This document shows, one piece after another, positions 1-6,031 of a stretch of 6,372 bases of DNA. This DNA is from an uncultured Arenimonas sp. (lineage in GTDB: Bacteria > Pseudomonadota > Gammaproteobacteria > Xanthomonadales > Xanthomonadaceae). The position numbers were made by a program, and so were the translations under genes. The notes under the pieces are model-generated. The model saw nothing but the letters and a program-made list of their open reading frames with translations. It was not told where the DNA came from and did no database searches. Position 1 is the first letter of the stretch. Each line of letters opens with the position of its first letter. The stretch covers positions 1 through 6,372 of the forward strand of contig CAMPHE010000108.1 in NCBI GenBank assembly GCA_946885815.1, in the 5' to 3' direction.

Positions 1-298
1 AGCGCGTGGCCAGCGTGACCAGCGGCGGCGCCGGGCGATCGCTCGTGACGGCCTGCGCGAGCAGCGATTCCGGCAGGCCGAGCAGTCGCAGATAGCCGCC
101 GACGTAGCTGCGCACGTAGATCGTCGCGCCGAGGCGCGTCCAGTCCTCGCGCTCCATGGCGTCCACGATCGCCGTGGGCAGCCGCAGCTGCGCGCCGACA
201 TTCTCGATCGTCAGCCCCGCCTGTTCGCGGGCCAGCCGCAGCCGCACACCGAGCGGATCCTGGAACAGCGACTCCTGGGTGGAGGTCCTGTCGTCCAT
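1..298 (-). CDS. rodZ: RodZ-like cytoskeletal HTH protein, N-terminal part (cut by window edge)
   Basis: The first 99 codons are present and the gene continues past the left edge. I translated it by hand from the ATG at 298-296. Residues about 16-76 form the helix-turn-helix domain typical of RodZ: an LRLAREQAGLTIENV stretch (20-34), then LRLPTAIVDAMER (38-50), then YVRSYVGGYLRLLGLP (61-76). The last stretch matches the family pattern of a Tyr/Phe-Val-Arg segment followed by a Tyr-Leu-Arg-Leu-Leu-Gly-Leu motif. In the family, this cytoplasmic domain binds MreB and helps set rod shape. A single transmembrane helix and a periplasmic domain follow, but both would lie outside the window. The ATG overlaps the pilW stop by one base (TGATG), and there is only a weak GCGGGG ribosome site, which suggests translational coupling. 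The position after rlmN-pilW is the usual place for rodZ in gammaproteobacteria, where ispG often follows. A generic XRE-type regulator is the alternative, but context and motif favour RodZ. Confidence 0.85.
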   Translation of the reverse strand, partial: MDDRTSTQESLFQDPLGVRLRLAREQAGLTIENVGAQLRLPTAIVDAMEREDWTRLGATIYVRSYVGGYLRLLGLPESLLAQAVTSDRPAPPLVTLATR

Positions 299-1074
299 CA
301 CGGCGCCCCGCCGGCGGGCGCGACATACCCGGGATGTTCGGCCTGCAGGCGTTCGCGGTAGCGGCGCGCGGCCGCCTCGTCGCCCGCGCCCTGCTCGATC
401 CGCACGGCGAGCGCGAGCATCTCCGGGCCCGGCGCGCCGAGCGCGTCGCGGCGCTGGAAGAACGCGCGGGCGCCCATCATGTCGCCCTGCCTGACCTTCA
501 CCCGCACCATCTGCTCCAGCAGCATGCGGTCGTCCGCGTCCAGCGCGAGCCCGCCACGGAGGAAGGTTTCGGCGGTCGCGAGGTCGCCGGCCAGCGCCGC
601 GCAGCGGCCACCGTTGAAGTACGCCTGCTGGCGCTGGTTGTAGAGCAGGTCCTGCGTCGCGCGCTGGAACAGGTCCTTCGCCTCGGCGGCCCGGGCGTGC
701 TCGCAGAGCCAGACGCCGGCGGTGTTGAGAACGTAGCCGGCTTCCGGCGCCAGTTTGGCGGCGCGCAGGTAGTGTTCGCCGGCGCGGCCCCCGTCACCCA
801 GCTTCTCGAGCACCAGCCCCATCACCACGTGCGCCTGGGCGGCATCGGGGTCGCTGCGCAGCGCGCGCGTCGCCCGGTCGATCGCGAGGTCGTTCTTGCC
901 CGCCGCCAGATAGGCCTGCGCGAGGCGCACGTTGGCCAGACCGCTCCGGGACAGGTCGCCTTCGCCGCCCGCCGTCGCCGCGACCCGGTCGGACGGACCG
1001 GACGCGGTCGTCGCGCACCCGGCCAGGACCAGCAATACGCTCGCCGTGGCGAGACGGATCCACTCATGCCGCAT
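298..1074 (-). CDS. pilW: Type IV pilus biogenesis/stability lipoprotein PilW (PilF), TPR protein
   Basis: This 258-residue protein begins with a lipoprotein signal peptide: basic residues at 3-7, a hydrophobic run at 8-18, and lipobox Leu17-Ala18-Gly19-Cys20, so Cys20 would be lipidated. A low-complexity Ala/Gly/Ser linker (21-42) is followed by tandem tetratricopeptide repeats from about 46 to 250. The clearest are 46-79 ([20 protein letters not shown]) and 80-113, with more degenerate repeats at 114-147, 150-183, 184-217 and 218-250. Length and layout match Pseudomonas PilF/PilW, the outer-membrane pilotin that localises and multimerises the PilQ secretin. The start is supported by an AGGGAG site six bases upstream. 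The gene overlaps the end of rlmN by 11 bp and the rodZ start by one base, so it is an internal operon gene. The two Cys after the lipobox (124 and 158) lie inside TPR helices. Another TPR lipoprotein is possible, but the rlmN-to-rodZ location is characteristic of pilW. Confidence 0.92.
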   Translation of the reverse strand: MRHEWIRLATASVLLVLAGCATTASGPSDRVAATAGGEGDLSRSGLANVRLAQAYLAAGKNDLAIDRATRALRSDPDAAQAHVVMGLVLEKLGDGGRAGEHYLRAAKLAPEAGYVLNTAGVWLCEHARAAEAKDLFQRATQDLLYNQRQQAYFNGGRCAALAGDLATAETFLRGGLALDADDRMLLEQMVRVKVRQGDMMGARAFFQRRDALGAPGPEMLALAVRIEQGAGDEAAARRYRERLQAEHPGYVAPAGGAP

Positions 1075-2296
1075 CGGACACTCCCTTCTGTTCGAGGCTG
1101 CGCCGGAATTCCGCCTGCCGGCGCGTGCGGTCCATCACCTGCCCCTTGAGCTGGCCGCAGGCCGCGTCGATGTCGTCGCCGCGCGTGCGGCGCACCATCG
1201 TCAGCACCTTGCGGTCGAGCAGGATCTTCTGGAACGCGCGGATGTCGGACTCGTCGGAACGCTCGAAACGCGTGCCGGCGAACGGATTGAACGGGATCAG
1301 GTTGACCTTGGCGGCGTCCTCGCGCTGCACCTGCGCGTCGAACTTCCGCATCAGCGCCGCGAGCGCGCGCGCATGTTCGGGGCGGTCGTTGACGCCCTTC
1401 ATCATCGTGTACTCGAACGTGATCGACGTGCGCGGCTTGCGCAGCGCGTAGCGCACGCAGGCGTCCATCAGCTCGTCGATCGGATACTTCCGGTTGAGCG
1501 GCACCAGCGCGGTGCGCAACTCGTCCTCGGGCGCGTGCAGCGACACCGCGAGCGACACGTCGCTTTCGATCGACAGCCGGTCGATCATCGGCACGAGCCC
1601 GGCGGTCGACAGCGTGACGCGCTTGTTGGCGAGGCCGAAACCGTTGTCGTCGCGCATCAGGCCCATCGCGCGCACGACGTTGTCGAAGTTCAGCAGCGGC
1701 TCGCCCATGCCCATCATCACCACGTTGGTGAGCTTGCGGTCGCGATGCGCGCGATTGCCGAGGTGCTTCGACGCCGTCCAGACCTGGCCGATGATCTCGG
1801 CGGTCGACAGGTTGCGGTTGAAGCCCTGCGTCGCGGTGCTGCAGAACTGGCAGTTCAGCCCGCAGCCGACCTGGCTCGACACGCACAGCGTGCCGCGGCC
1901 CTTGTCGGGGATGAAGACGGCTTCGATGGCGTTGCTCGGGTCCATGCCCAGCAGCCACTTGTGGGTGCCGTCGGCGGATTCCTTGTCGAGGACGACGCCG
2001 GGCGCGCGGATCTCGCAGCGGTCGTCGAGTTTCGCGCGCAGCGCCTTGCCGACGTCGGTCATCTCGCCGAAATCGGTCTCGTGGCGGTGGTACATCCACT
2101 TCATCAGCTGGTGCGCGCGGAACTTCTTCTCCCCGAGTTCTTCCTCGAAGAAGCGTTCCATCCCGGCGCGGTCCAGGTCGAACAGGTTCAGCCGGCCCGC
2201 CGACGGCGCGACCACACCCGACGACGCGGCCGCCATCGCCGCACCGACATCGATGCGGGGTTCGGCGGTCACGAGGGGAATGCGCTTGTCGGACAT
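1064..2296 (-). CDS. rlmN: Dual-specificity RNA methyltransferase RlmN (23S rRNA A2503 C2-methyltransferase)
   Basis: A 410-residue radical-SAM enzyme that methylates C2 of A2503 in 23S rRNA; in E. coli it also methylates A37 of some tRNAs. The [4Fe-4S] cluster motif CX3CX2C is Cys145, Cys149 and Cys152 in [15 protein letters not shown]. The two further catalytic cysteines are also present: Cys138 (TLCVSS, equivalent to E. coli Cys118) and Cys380 ([12 protein letters not shown], equivalent to the methyl-carrying Cys355). The GMGEP SAM-binding motif is at 196-200, and the substrate-side block [11 protein letters not shown] is at 294-304. No key residue is missing. The N-terminus carries about 35 extra residues before [14 protein letters not shown] (37-50), which resembles Xanthomonadaceae RlmN. 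An AAGGA-type ribosome site lies about 12 bases before the ATG, rather far, so a downstream start cannot be excluded. The gene starts 26 bp after ndk and overlaps pilW by 11 bp. Loss of RlmN in other bacteria mildly alters susceptibility to drugs acting at the peptidyl transferase centre. Confidence 0.97.
   Translation of the reverse strand: MSDKRIPLVTAEPRIDVGAAMAAASSGVVAPSAGRLNLFDLDRAGMERFFEEELGEKKFRAHQLMKWMYHRHETDFGEMTDVGKALRAKLDDRCEIRAPGVVLDKESADGTHKWLLGMDPSNAIEAVFIPDKGRGTLCVSSQVGCGLNCQFCSTATQGFNRNLSTAEIIGQVWTASKHLGNRAHRDRKLTNVVMMGMGEPLLNFDNVVRAMGLMRDDNGFGLANKRVTLSTAGLVPMIDRLSIESDVSLAVSLHAPEDELRTALVPLNRKYPIDELMDACVRYALRKPRTSITFEYTMMKGVNDRPEHARALAALMRKFDAQVQREDAAKVNLIPFNPFAGTRFERSDESDIRAFQKILLDRKVLTMVRRTRGDDIDAACGQLKGQVMDRTRRQAEFRRSLEQKGVSDAA
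1081..1086 (-). promoter_or_regulatory. Ribosome binding site of pilW
   Basis: On the minus strand the sequence reads AGGGAG, then six bases (TGTCCG), then ATG. The site lies inside the last codons of rlmN. It supports the ATG at 1074 as the pilW start and implies that ribosomes load on pilW while rlmN is being finished. Confidence 0.7.
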
Positions 2297-2322
2297 CGGC
2301 GGGAGGCTTCCTTCGGACGGGC

Positions 2323-2748
2323 TCAGCGCGGGCAGAGTTCGGTGGCGCTGAAGAAGTACGCGGTCTCGATCGCGGCGTTCTCGAGCGAATCGGAACCATG
2401 CACCGCGTTGGCGTCGATCGACTGCGCGAAGTCGGCGCGGATCGTGCCGGCGGCGGCCTCCTTCGGATTGGTCGCGCCCATCAGCTCGCGATTCTTCGCG
2501 ACGGCGTTCTCGCCCTCGAGCACCTGGATCATCACCGGGCCCGAGGTCATGAATTCGACCAGCGCGCCGAAGAACGGACGCTCGCGGTGCACGGCGTAGA
2601 AACCTTCGGCTTCCTTGCGCGACAGGTGCTTCATCTTCGCCGCGACGACCTGCAGGCCCGCCTTCTCGAAGCGGCTGTAGATCTCGCCGATCACGTTCTT
2701 CGCGACCGCGTCGGGCTTGATGATCGAAATGGTGCGCTCCAGCGCCAT
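2323..2748 (-). CDS. ndk: Nucleoside diphosphate kinase
   Basis: A complete 141-residue NDK, the standard bacterial length. It transfers the gamma-phosphate from ATP to NDPs through a phosphohistidine and so balances the cytoplasmic NTP and dNTP pools. His117 in NAVHGSDS is the phosphorylated residue. Other family residues are in place: Lys11 (ISIIKPDAV), Tyr51, Arg87, Thr93 (GATNP), Arg104 and Asn114 (DANAVHG), and Glu128. The start is the first ATG, with GGAG eight bases upstream, and the protein opens with the usual [15 protein letters not shown]. It is the first gene of the minus-strand operon with rlmN, pilW and rodZ. I see no terminator-like hairpin in the 26-bp gap before rlmN. A TAGAAT -10 element lies about 37 bases upstream. 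Confidence 0.98.
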   Translation of the reverse strand: MALERTISIIKPDAVAKNVIGEIYSRFEKAGLQVVAAKMKHLSRKEAEGFYAVHRERPFFGALVEFMTSGPVMIQVLEGENAVAKNRELMGATNPKEAAAGTIRADFAQSIDANAVHGSDSLENAAIETAYFFSATELCPR

Positions 2749-2756
2749 GGGTGTTG

Positions 2757-2760
2757 CTCC
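2757..2760 (-). promoter_or_regulatory. Ribosome binding site of ndk
   Basis: GGAG on the minus strand, eight bases before the ndk ATG. It confirms the chosen start. Confidence 0.65.
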
Positions 2761-2784
2761 GTTGCAGGGGTTGGGAAGCCGATG

Positions 2785-2790
2785 ATTCTA
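2785..2790 (-). promoter_or_regulatory. Probable -10 box of the ndk-rlmN-pilW-rodZ promoter
   Basis: The minus strand reads GGGATAGAATCATCGG. TAGAAT matches the sigma-70 -10 consensus in five of six positions and is the most AT-rich spot in the intergenic region. It would give a leader of about 30 bases before the ndk ATG. No convincing -35 hexamer exists: at 17-bp spacing the bases are ACGTCC (2808-2813). The call therefore rests on the -10 box and its position alone. Confidence 0.45.
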
Positions 2791-2883
2791 TCCCGAAATC
2801 CCCGTCAGGACGTGGGTTTAGCGCAATTCCCTGCGGATTTCCAGCAGCATGGCCGGCGCCGGTTCAGCCCGCCCGCCACTGTC

Positions 2884-2900
2884 GCCTGTTTCAAGCAGGC
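2884..2900. promoter_or_regulatory. 17-bp near-perfect palindrome, candidate operator
   Basis: GCCTGTTTCAAGCAGGC reads the same on both strands apart from one mismatched pair (T2889/G2895) around the central C2892. The five outer base pairs (GCCTG/CAGGC) are perfect. It ends two bases before the TTGACA hexamer at 2903. That position would suit a regulator acting at the promoter of the TetR gene. The binding protein is unknown. A chance hairpin is possible in GC-rich DNA, although the site is less GC-rich than its surroundings. Confidence 0.4.
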
Positions 2901-2902
2901 AT

Positions 2903-2931
2903 TTGACAAGCGCCGGCGGGCGCGGCGAGAC
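2903..2931 (+). promoter_or_regulatory. Possible promoter of the tetR-fadN-fadA operon
   Basis: A perfect TTGACA -35 hexamer lies at 2903-2908, correctly oriented 58 bases before the regulator ATG. At 16-18 bp spacing the -10 candidates are poor and GC-rich (CGAGAC at 2926-2931, or GAGACT one base later). Either the promoter depends on an activator or on the strong -35, or the hexamer is a chance match. Transcription would start near 2938, which would put the operator-like sites at 2924-2948 over the start region. Confidence 0.35.
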
Positions 2932-2936
2932 TCGCC
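2924..2936. promoter_or_regulatory. Perfect 13-bp palindrome at the presumed -10 position
   Basis: GGCGAG-A-CTCGCC has six-base arms and a single central base and is fully symmetric. It covers the place where the -10 element would fall for the TTGACA at 2903, and it touches the PsrA-like site that follows. It could be an operator. With only one central base it would make a poor RNA hairpin. Its function is unproven. Confidence 0.35.
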
Positions 2937-2948
2937 AACACCCGTTTG
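2935..2948. promoter_or_regulatory. PsrA-like operator, candidate
   Basis: The bases read CCAAC-ACCC-GTTTG. The described PsrA site is an inverted repeat of the form (G/C)AAAC-N2-4-GTTT(G/C). Here the right half is exact and the left half has one mismatch (CCAAC for CAAAC), with an allowed 4-base spacer. The right half continues as GTTTGAA, as in many gammaproteobacterial PsrA sites. It lies 17 bases before the ATG of a PsrA-like regulator, where an autoregulatory operator is expected. Confidence 0.45.
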
Positions 2949-2965
2949 AAGCGAATGCTGGCCCG

Positions 2966-3586
2966 ATGTCGACGACCCATTTCAACACCAAGGAACGCAT
3001 CCTCGGCGCCGCCGAGGAACTCTTCGCGCAGCACGGTTTCGCCGGCACCTCCCTGCGCCAGGTGACCAGCCGCGCCGACGTCAACATCGCCGCGGTCAAC
3101 TACCACTTCGGCAGCAAGGAAAACCTCGTCAACGAGGTCTTCCGCCGCCGGATGGACGAGATGAGCGAACGCCGGCTGGCGCTGCTGCGCGAGGCGCGCG
3201 AGCAGCGGCCCGGAGACCTCGAGGCGATCCTGGCGGCCTTCGTCGAGCCGGCGCTGGCGCTGACGATCGACCGCCACGGCGGCTCGTCGTTCGTGCGCGT
3301 CATCGCCCGGGCCTACGCCGAGAAGAACGACCGCCTGCGCAAGTTCCTGTCCGACAACTACGGCCACGTGCTGCGCGAATTCGCGAAGGCGATCGGCGCC
3401 GCGCTGCCGGAGCTGGCGAAGGAGGACCTGTACTGGCGCCTCGACTTCACGGCCGGCGCCCTCACCTACGCGATGGCCGATTTCGGGCTGATCAAGCGCC
3501 CCGCGGGCGTATCCGAGAAGGCCCATTGCGAGAAGGCGTCGCGGGCCCTGATCCGCTTCGCCGCCGCCGGCCTGCGCGCCGGCTGA
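2966..3586 (+). CDS. TetR/AcrR-family repressor, PsrA-like (fatty-acid responsive)
   Basis: A 206-residue TetR regulator. The N-terminal DNA-binding domain (about 8-55) reads KERILGAAEELFAQHGFAGT, then SLRQVTSRADVNIAAVNYHFGSK; the helix-turn-helix covers about 26-48, with recognition helix VNIAAVNYHF. This block resembles Pseudomonas PsrA, which releases DNA on binding long-chain fatty acids or acyl-CoAs and represses fadBA5. The C-terminal part (LYWRLDFTAGALTYAMADFG, 155-174) also resembles the PsrA ligand-domain segment LFWRVHF..GA. The ATG at 2966 was chosen because family similarity begins there. An in-frame ATG at 2849 would add 39 Pro/Arg/Ser-rich residues with no family resemblance and would run through the promoter region. 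The ribosome site is weak (GAAG about 14 bases upstream). The gene lies 56 bp before the beta-oxidation gene on the same strand, with no promoter evident between them, so it probably represses its own operon. TetR family membership is certain; the ligand is inferred from homology and context. Confidence 0.9.
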   Translation: MSTTHFNTKERILGAAEELFAQHGFAGTSLRQVTSRADVNIAAVNYHFGSKENLVNEVFRRRMDEMSERRLALLREAREQRPGDLEAILAAFVEPALALTIDRHGGSSFVRVIARAYAEKNDRLRKFLSDNYGHVLREFAKAIGAALPELAKEDLYWRLDFTAGALTYAMADFGLIKRPAGVSEKAHCEKASRALIRFAAAGLRAG

Positions 3587-3632
3587 ACCCGCGCGTCCGC
3601 GACGCCCTTTCCTTTCACCGCATTCCGCTCCC

Positions 3633-3636
3633 GGAG
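3633..3636 (+). promoter_or_regulatory. Ribosome binding site of the fadN-like gene
   Basis: GGAG six bases before the ATG at 3643. It decides the start against the in-frame upstream ATG at 3526, which lies inside tetR and would add 39 Arg/Pro-rich residues before the Rossmann fold. Confidence 0.75.
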
Positions 3637-3642
3637 CTCCCC

Positions 3643-6012
3643 ATGCCGCAACTCCGCATCCGCAAGGTGGCCGTGCTCGGTGCCGGCGTGATGGGCGCGC
3701 AGATCGCCGCCCACCTCGTCAACGCCGACGTCGACACCGTCCTGTTCGACCTGGCCGCGAAGGAAGGGCCGCCGAACGCCGTCGTCGACAAGGCGATCGC
3801 CAACCTCGGCAAGCTTTCCCCCGCTCCGTTCGCCAGCAAGGCGAAGGCCGCCGCGATCACGCCGGCCAACTACGACCAGGACCTCGAGCGGCTTCGCGAC
3901 TGCGATCTGGTCATCGAGGCCATCGCCGAGCGGATGGACTGGAAGAAGGCGCTTTATGACCGGATCGAGGCGTATGTCGCGCCCCACGCGATTTTGGCGT
4001 CGAATACTTCCGGGTTATCAATCAATGGTTTGGCGGAGGTTCTTCCCGAATCACTTCATCACCGGTTCTGTGGCGTGCATTTTTTCAACCCGCCGCGCTA
4101 CATGCACCTCGCCGAGTTGATCCCCTGCGCGAAGACCGATCCGGAAGTCCTTGAAGGGCTTGAGACTTTCCTCGTCACCACGCTCGGCAAGGGCGTCGTC
4201 TACGCGAAGGACACCCCGAACTTCATCGGCAACCGGATCGGCGTGTTCTCGATCCTGGCGACGATCCACCACACGGCGGCGGCCGGGCTCGGGTTCGACG
4301 AGGTCGACGCGCTCACCGGCCCGCTGCTGGGCCGCCCGAAGTCGGCGACGTACCGCACGTCCGACGTGGTCGGCCTCGACACGATGGCACACGTGATCCG
4401 GACGATGGCCGACACCCTTCCCGACGACCCGTGGCACCGCTACTTCAAGAGCCCGGACTGGCTGGAGGCGCTGGTCGCCAAGGGCGCGCTGGGCCAGAAG
4501 GCAGGCGCCGGCATCTTCGTGAAGAAGGGCAAGGACATCCACGTCCTGGACCTGAAAGCGAAGGACTACCGCCCCGCGACCGGCACCGCCGCGCCGGAGA
4601 TCGTCGAGATCCTGAAGTCGAAGGACCCGGCCGCGAAGTTCGCCAGGCTCCGGGCGAGCGACCACCCGCAGGCGAAGTTCCTGTGGGCGATGTTCCGCGA
4701 CCTGTTCCACTACAGCGCGTACCACCTCGCGTCGATCGCCGACACCGCCCGCGACGTGGACCTCGCGATCCGCTGGGGCTACGGCTGGAATCTCGGCCCG
4801 TTCGAGACCTGGCAGGCGGCCGGCTGGAAACAGGTGGCCGAATGGATCGCCGAAGACATCGTTTCCGGCGTCGCGATGTCGGACGCGCCGCTGCCCGACT
4901 GGGTGTTCGACGGCCGCGACGGCGTGCATGGCCCCGGCGGCAGCTTCAGCCCGGCGCAGCGCGAGATGAAGCCCCGCTCCAATCTCGCGGTCTACAACCG
5001 CCAGCGCTTCCCCGACCCGGTGCTCGGCGAGCGCACGGCACCCGGCGACACGGTGTTCGAGACCGACGCGGTGCGCCTGTGGCACGACGGCGACGGCATC
5101 GCCGTGCTCTCGTTCAAGACCAAGATGCACACGGTCTCGGACGGCGTGCTCGCCGGCATCGGCGAGGCGATCGACCGCGCCGAGAAGGATTTCAACGGTC
5201 TCGTGCTGTGGCAGCCGAAGGAGCCGTTTTCTGCCGGCGCCGACCTCGCCGGCGCGCTCGGCTCGCTGCAGGCCGGGAAGCTCGACGAATTCGAGGCGAT
5301 GGTGGCGACGTTCCAGGCCACCAGCCAGCGCATCAAGTACGCGCTGGTGCCGGTGGTCGCGGCGGTGCGCGGCCTCGCGCTCGGCGGCGGCTGCGAATTC
5401 CAGATGCACGCGGCCCGTACCGTGTTCGCGCTCGAAAGCTACGTGGGCCTGGTCGAAGCGGGCGTGGGCCTGCTGCCGGCCGGCGGCGGGCTGAAGGAGA
5501 TCGCGGTGCGGGCGTCGGCCGCGGCCGGCCCGGGCGGCGACGTGTTCGCGCAGCTCAAGCCGTATTTCGAGACGGTGGCGATGGGCAAGGTGTCCGGCTC
5601 GGCGCTGGAAGCGAAGGAACTGAAGCTCGCCCGCGACGCCGACGTCGTCGTGTTCAACGCCTGGGAGCTGCTGCACGTCGCGCGACAGCAGGCGAAGGCG
5701 CTCGCCGAGAGCGGGTACCGGCCGCCGCTGCCGGTGCGGCAGGTGCAGGTCGCCGGCGATGTCGGCATCGCGACGTTCCGGATGATGCTCGAGAACATGC
5801 TCGAGGGCCGCTTCATCAGCGAACACGACTACGAAGTGTCGCGCCGCATCGCGACGGTGCTGTCCGGCGGCGAAGTGGACCGGGGCGCGGTGGTCGACGA
5901 GGACTGGCTGCTGCGACTGGAGCGCGAGCATTTCGTCGCGCTCGCGCAGATGCCCAGGACGCAGGAACGCATCGCCCACATGCTCAAGACCGGCAAGCCG
6001 CTCCGGAACTGA
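3643..6012 (+). CDS. fadN: Bifunctional 3-hydroxyacyl-CoA dehydrogenase/enoyl-CoA hydratase (FadN type)
   Basis: A complete 789-residue cytoplasmic enzyme for two beta-oxidation steps: hydration of 2-enoyl-CoA and NAD-dependent oxidation of L-3-hydroxyacyl-CoA. The dehydrogenase comes first. The Rossmann motif is GAGVMG (13-18). Catalytic residues are Ser123 (SNTS, 120-123), His146 (GVHFFNPP), Glu158 and Asn197 (NFIGNR), with spacing matching human HAD. Helical dehydrogenase C-domains span about 188-296 and 344-402. The hydratase domain (about 485-690) has the oxyanion-hole segments FSAGADL (529-535) and GLALGGGCE (577-585); Glu585 and Glu605 correspond to the two catalytic glutamates 20 residues apart in rat crotonase. 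This domain order is the reverse of E. coli FadB. Order and length match Bacillus FadN and its proteobacterial relatives. The thiolase gene follows after 19 bp. One oddity: codons about 104-147 are rich in A/T-ending and rare codons (TTA, TCA, ACT, ATT), unlike the rest of the gene; the encoded residues are intact. Confidence 0.95.
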   Translation: MPQLRIRKVAVLGAGVMGAQIAAHLVNADVDTVLFDLAAKEGPPNAVVDKAIANLGKLSPAPFASKAKAAAITPANYDQDLERLRDCDLVIEAIAERMDWKKALYDRIEAYVAPHAILASNTSGLSINGLAEVLPESLHHRFCGVHFFNPPRYMHLAELIPCAKTDPEVLEGLETFLVTTLGKGVVYAKDTPNFIGNRIGVFSILATIHHTAAAGLGFDEVDALTGPLLGRPKSATYRTSDVVGLDTMAHVIRTMADTLPDDPWHRYFKSPDWLEALVAKGALGQKAGAGIFVKKGKDIHVLDLKAKDYRPATGTAAPEIVEILKSKDPAAKFARLRASDHPQAKFLWAMFRDLFHYSAYHLASIADTARDVDLAIRWGYGWNLGPFETWQAAGWKQVAEWIAEDIVSGVAMSDAPLPDWVFDGRDGVHGPGGSFSPAQREMKPRSNLAVYNRQRFPDPVLGERTAPGDTVFETDAVRLWHDGDGIAVLSFKTKMHTVSDGVLAGIGEAIDRAEKDFNGLVLWQPKEPFSAGADLAGALGSLQAGKLDEFEAMVATFQATSQRIKYALVPVVAAVRGLALGGGCEFQMHAARTVFALESYVGLVEAGVGLLPAGGGLKEIAVRASAAAGPGGDVFAQLKPYFETVAMGKVSGSALEAKELKLARDADVVVFNAWELLHVARQQAKALAESGYRPPLPVRQVQVAGDVGIATFRMMLENMLEGRFISEHDYEVSRRIATVLSGGEVDRGAVVDEDWLLRLEREHFVALAQMPRTQERIAHMLKTGKPLRN

Positions 6013-6017
6013 CGGAC

Positions 6018-6023
6018 AGGAAA
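6018..6023 (+). promoter_or_regulatory. Ribosome binding site of the thiolase gene
   Basis: AGGAAA in the 19-bp gap after the fadN-like stop codon, eight bases before the ATG at 6032. It supports that start and co-translation of the two enzymes from one mRNA. Confidence 0.65.
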
Positions 6024-6031
6024 TCACCGAG

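Noticed and set aside
2297..2322. Possible terminator between ndk and rlmN
   Set aside because: The 26-bp gap has no stable inverted repeat and no T-run, which fits read-through into rlmN.
932..2599. 555-codon open frame on the plus strand opposite rlmN and ndk
   Set aside because: It is antisense to two certain genes, has Arg/His/Ala-rich composition with no recognisable motif, and is the usual by-product of G/C-ending codons on the other strand.
2853..2862. Palindrome CCGGCGCCGG in the intergenic region
   Set aside because: A short all-G/C palindrome expected by chance in DNA of this composition, without a clear relation to either promoter.
2849..2965. In-frame upstream extension of the TetR protein starting at ATG 2849
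   Set aside because: It adds 39 residues with no TetR similarity, lacks a ribosome site and would run through the TTGACA and the palindromes. Family similarity starts just after the ATG at 2966.
3526..3642. In-frame upstream start of the fadN-like protein at 3526
   Set aside because: It lies inside tetR and adds Arg/Pro-rich residues. The ATG at 3643 has GGAG at the right distance and leads directly into the Rossmann fold.
3994..4021. Promoter-like pair TTGGCG and TATCAA inside the AT-rich patch of the fadN-like gene
   Set aside because: Each hexamer matches only four of six positions with 16-bp spacing, in a locally AT-rich coding stretch. No downstream gene on that strand would need it.
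4051..6027. 658-codon open frame on the minus strand opposite the fadN-like gene
   Set aside because: Low-complexity Arg/Ala/Glu/His translation with no family resemblance. The sense frame holds all catalytic residues of a known enzyme.
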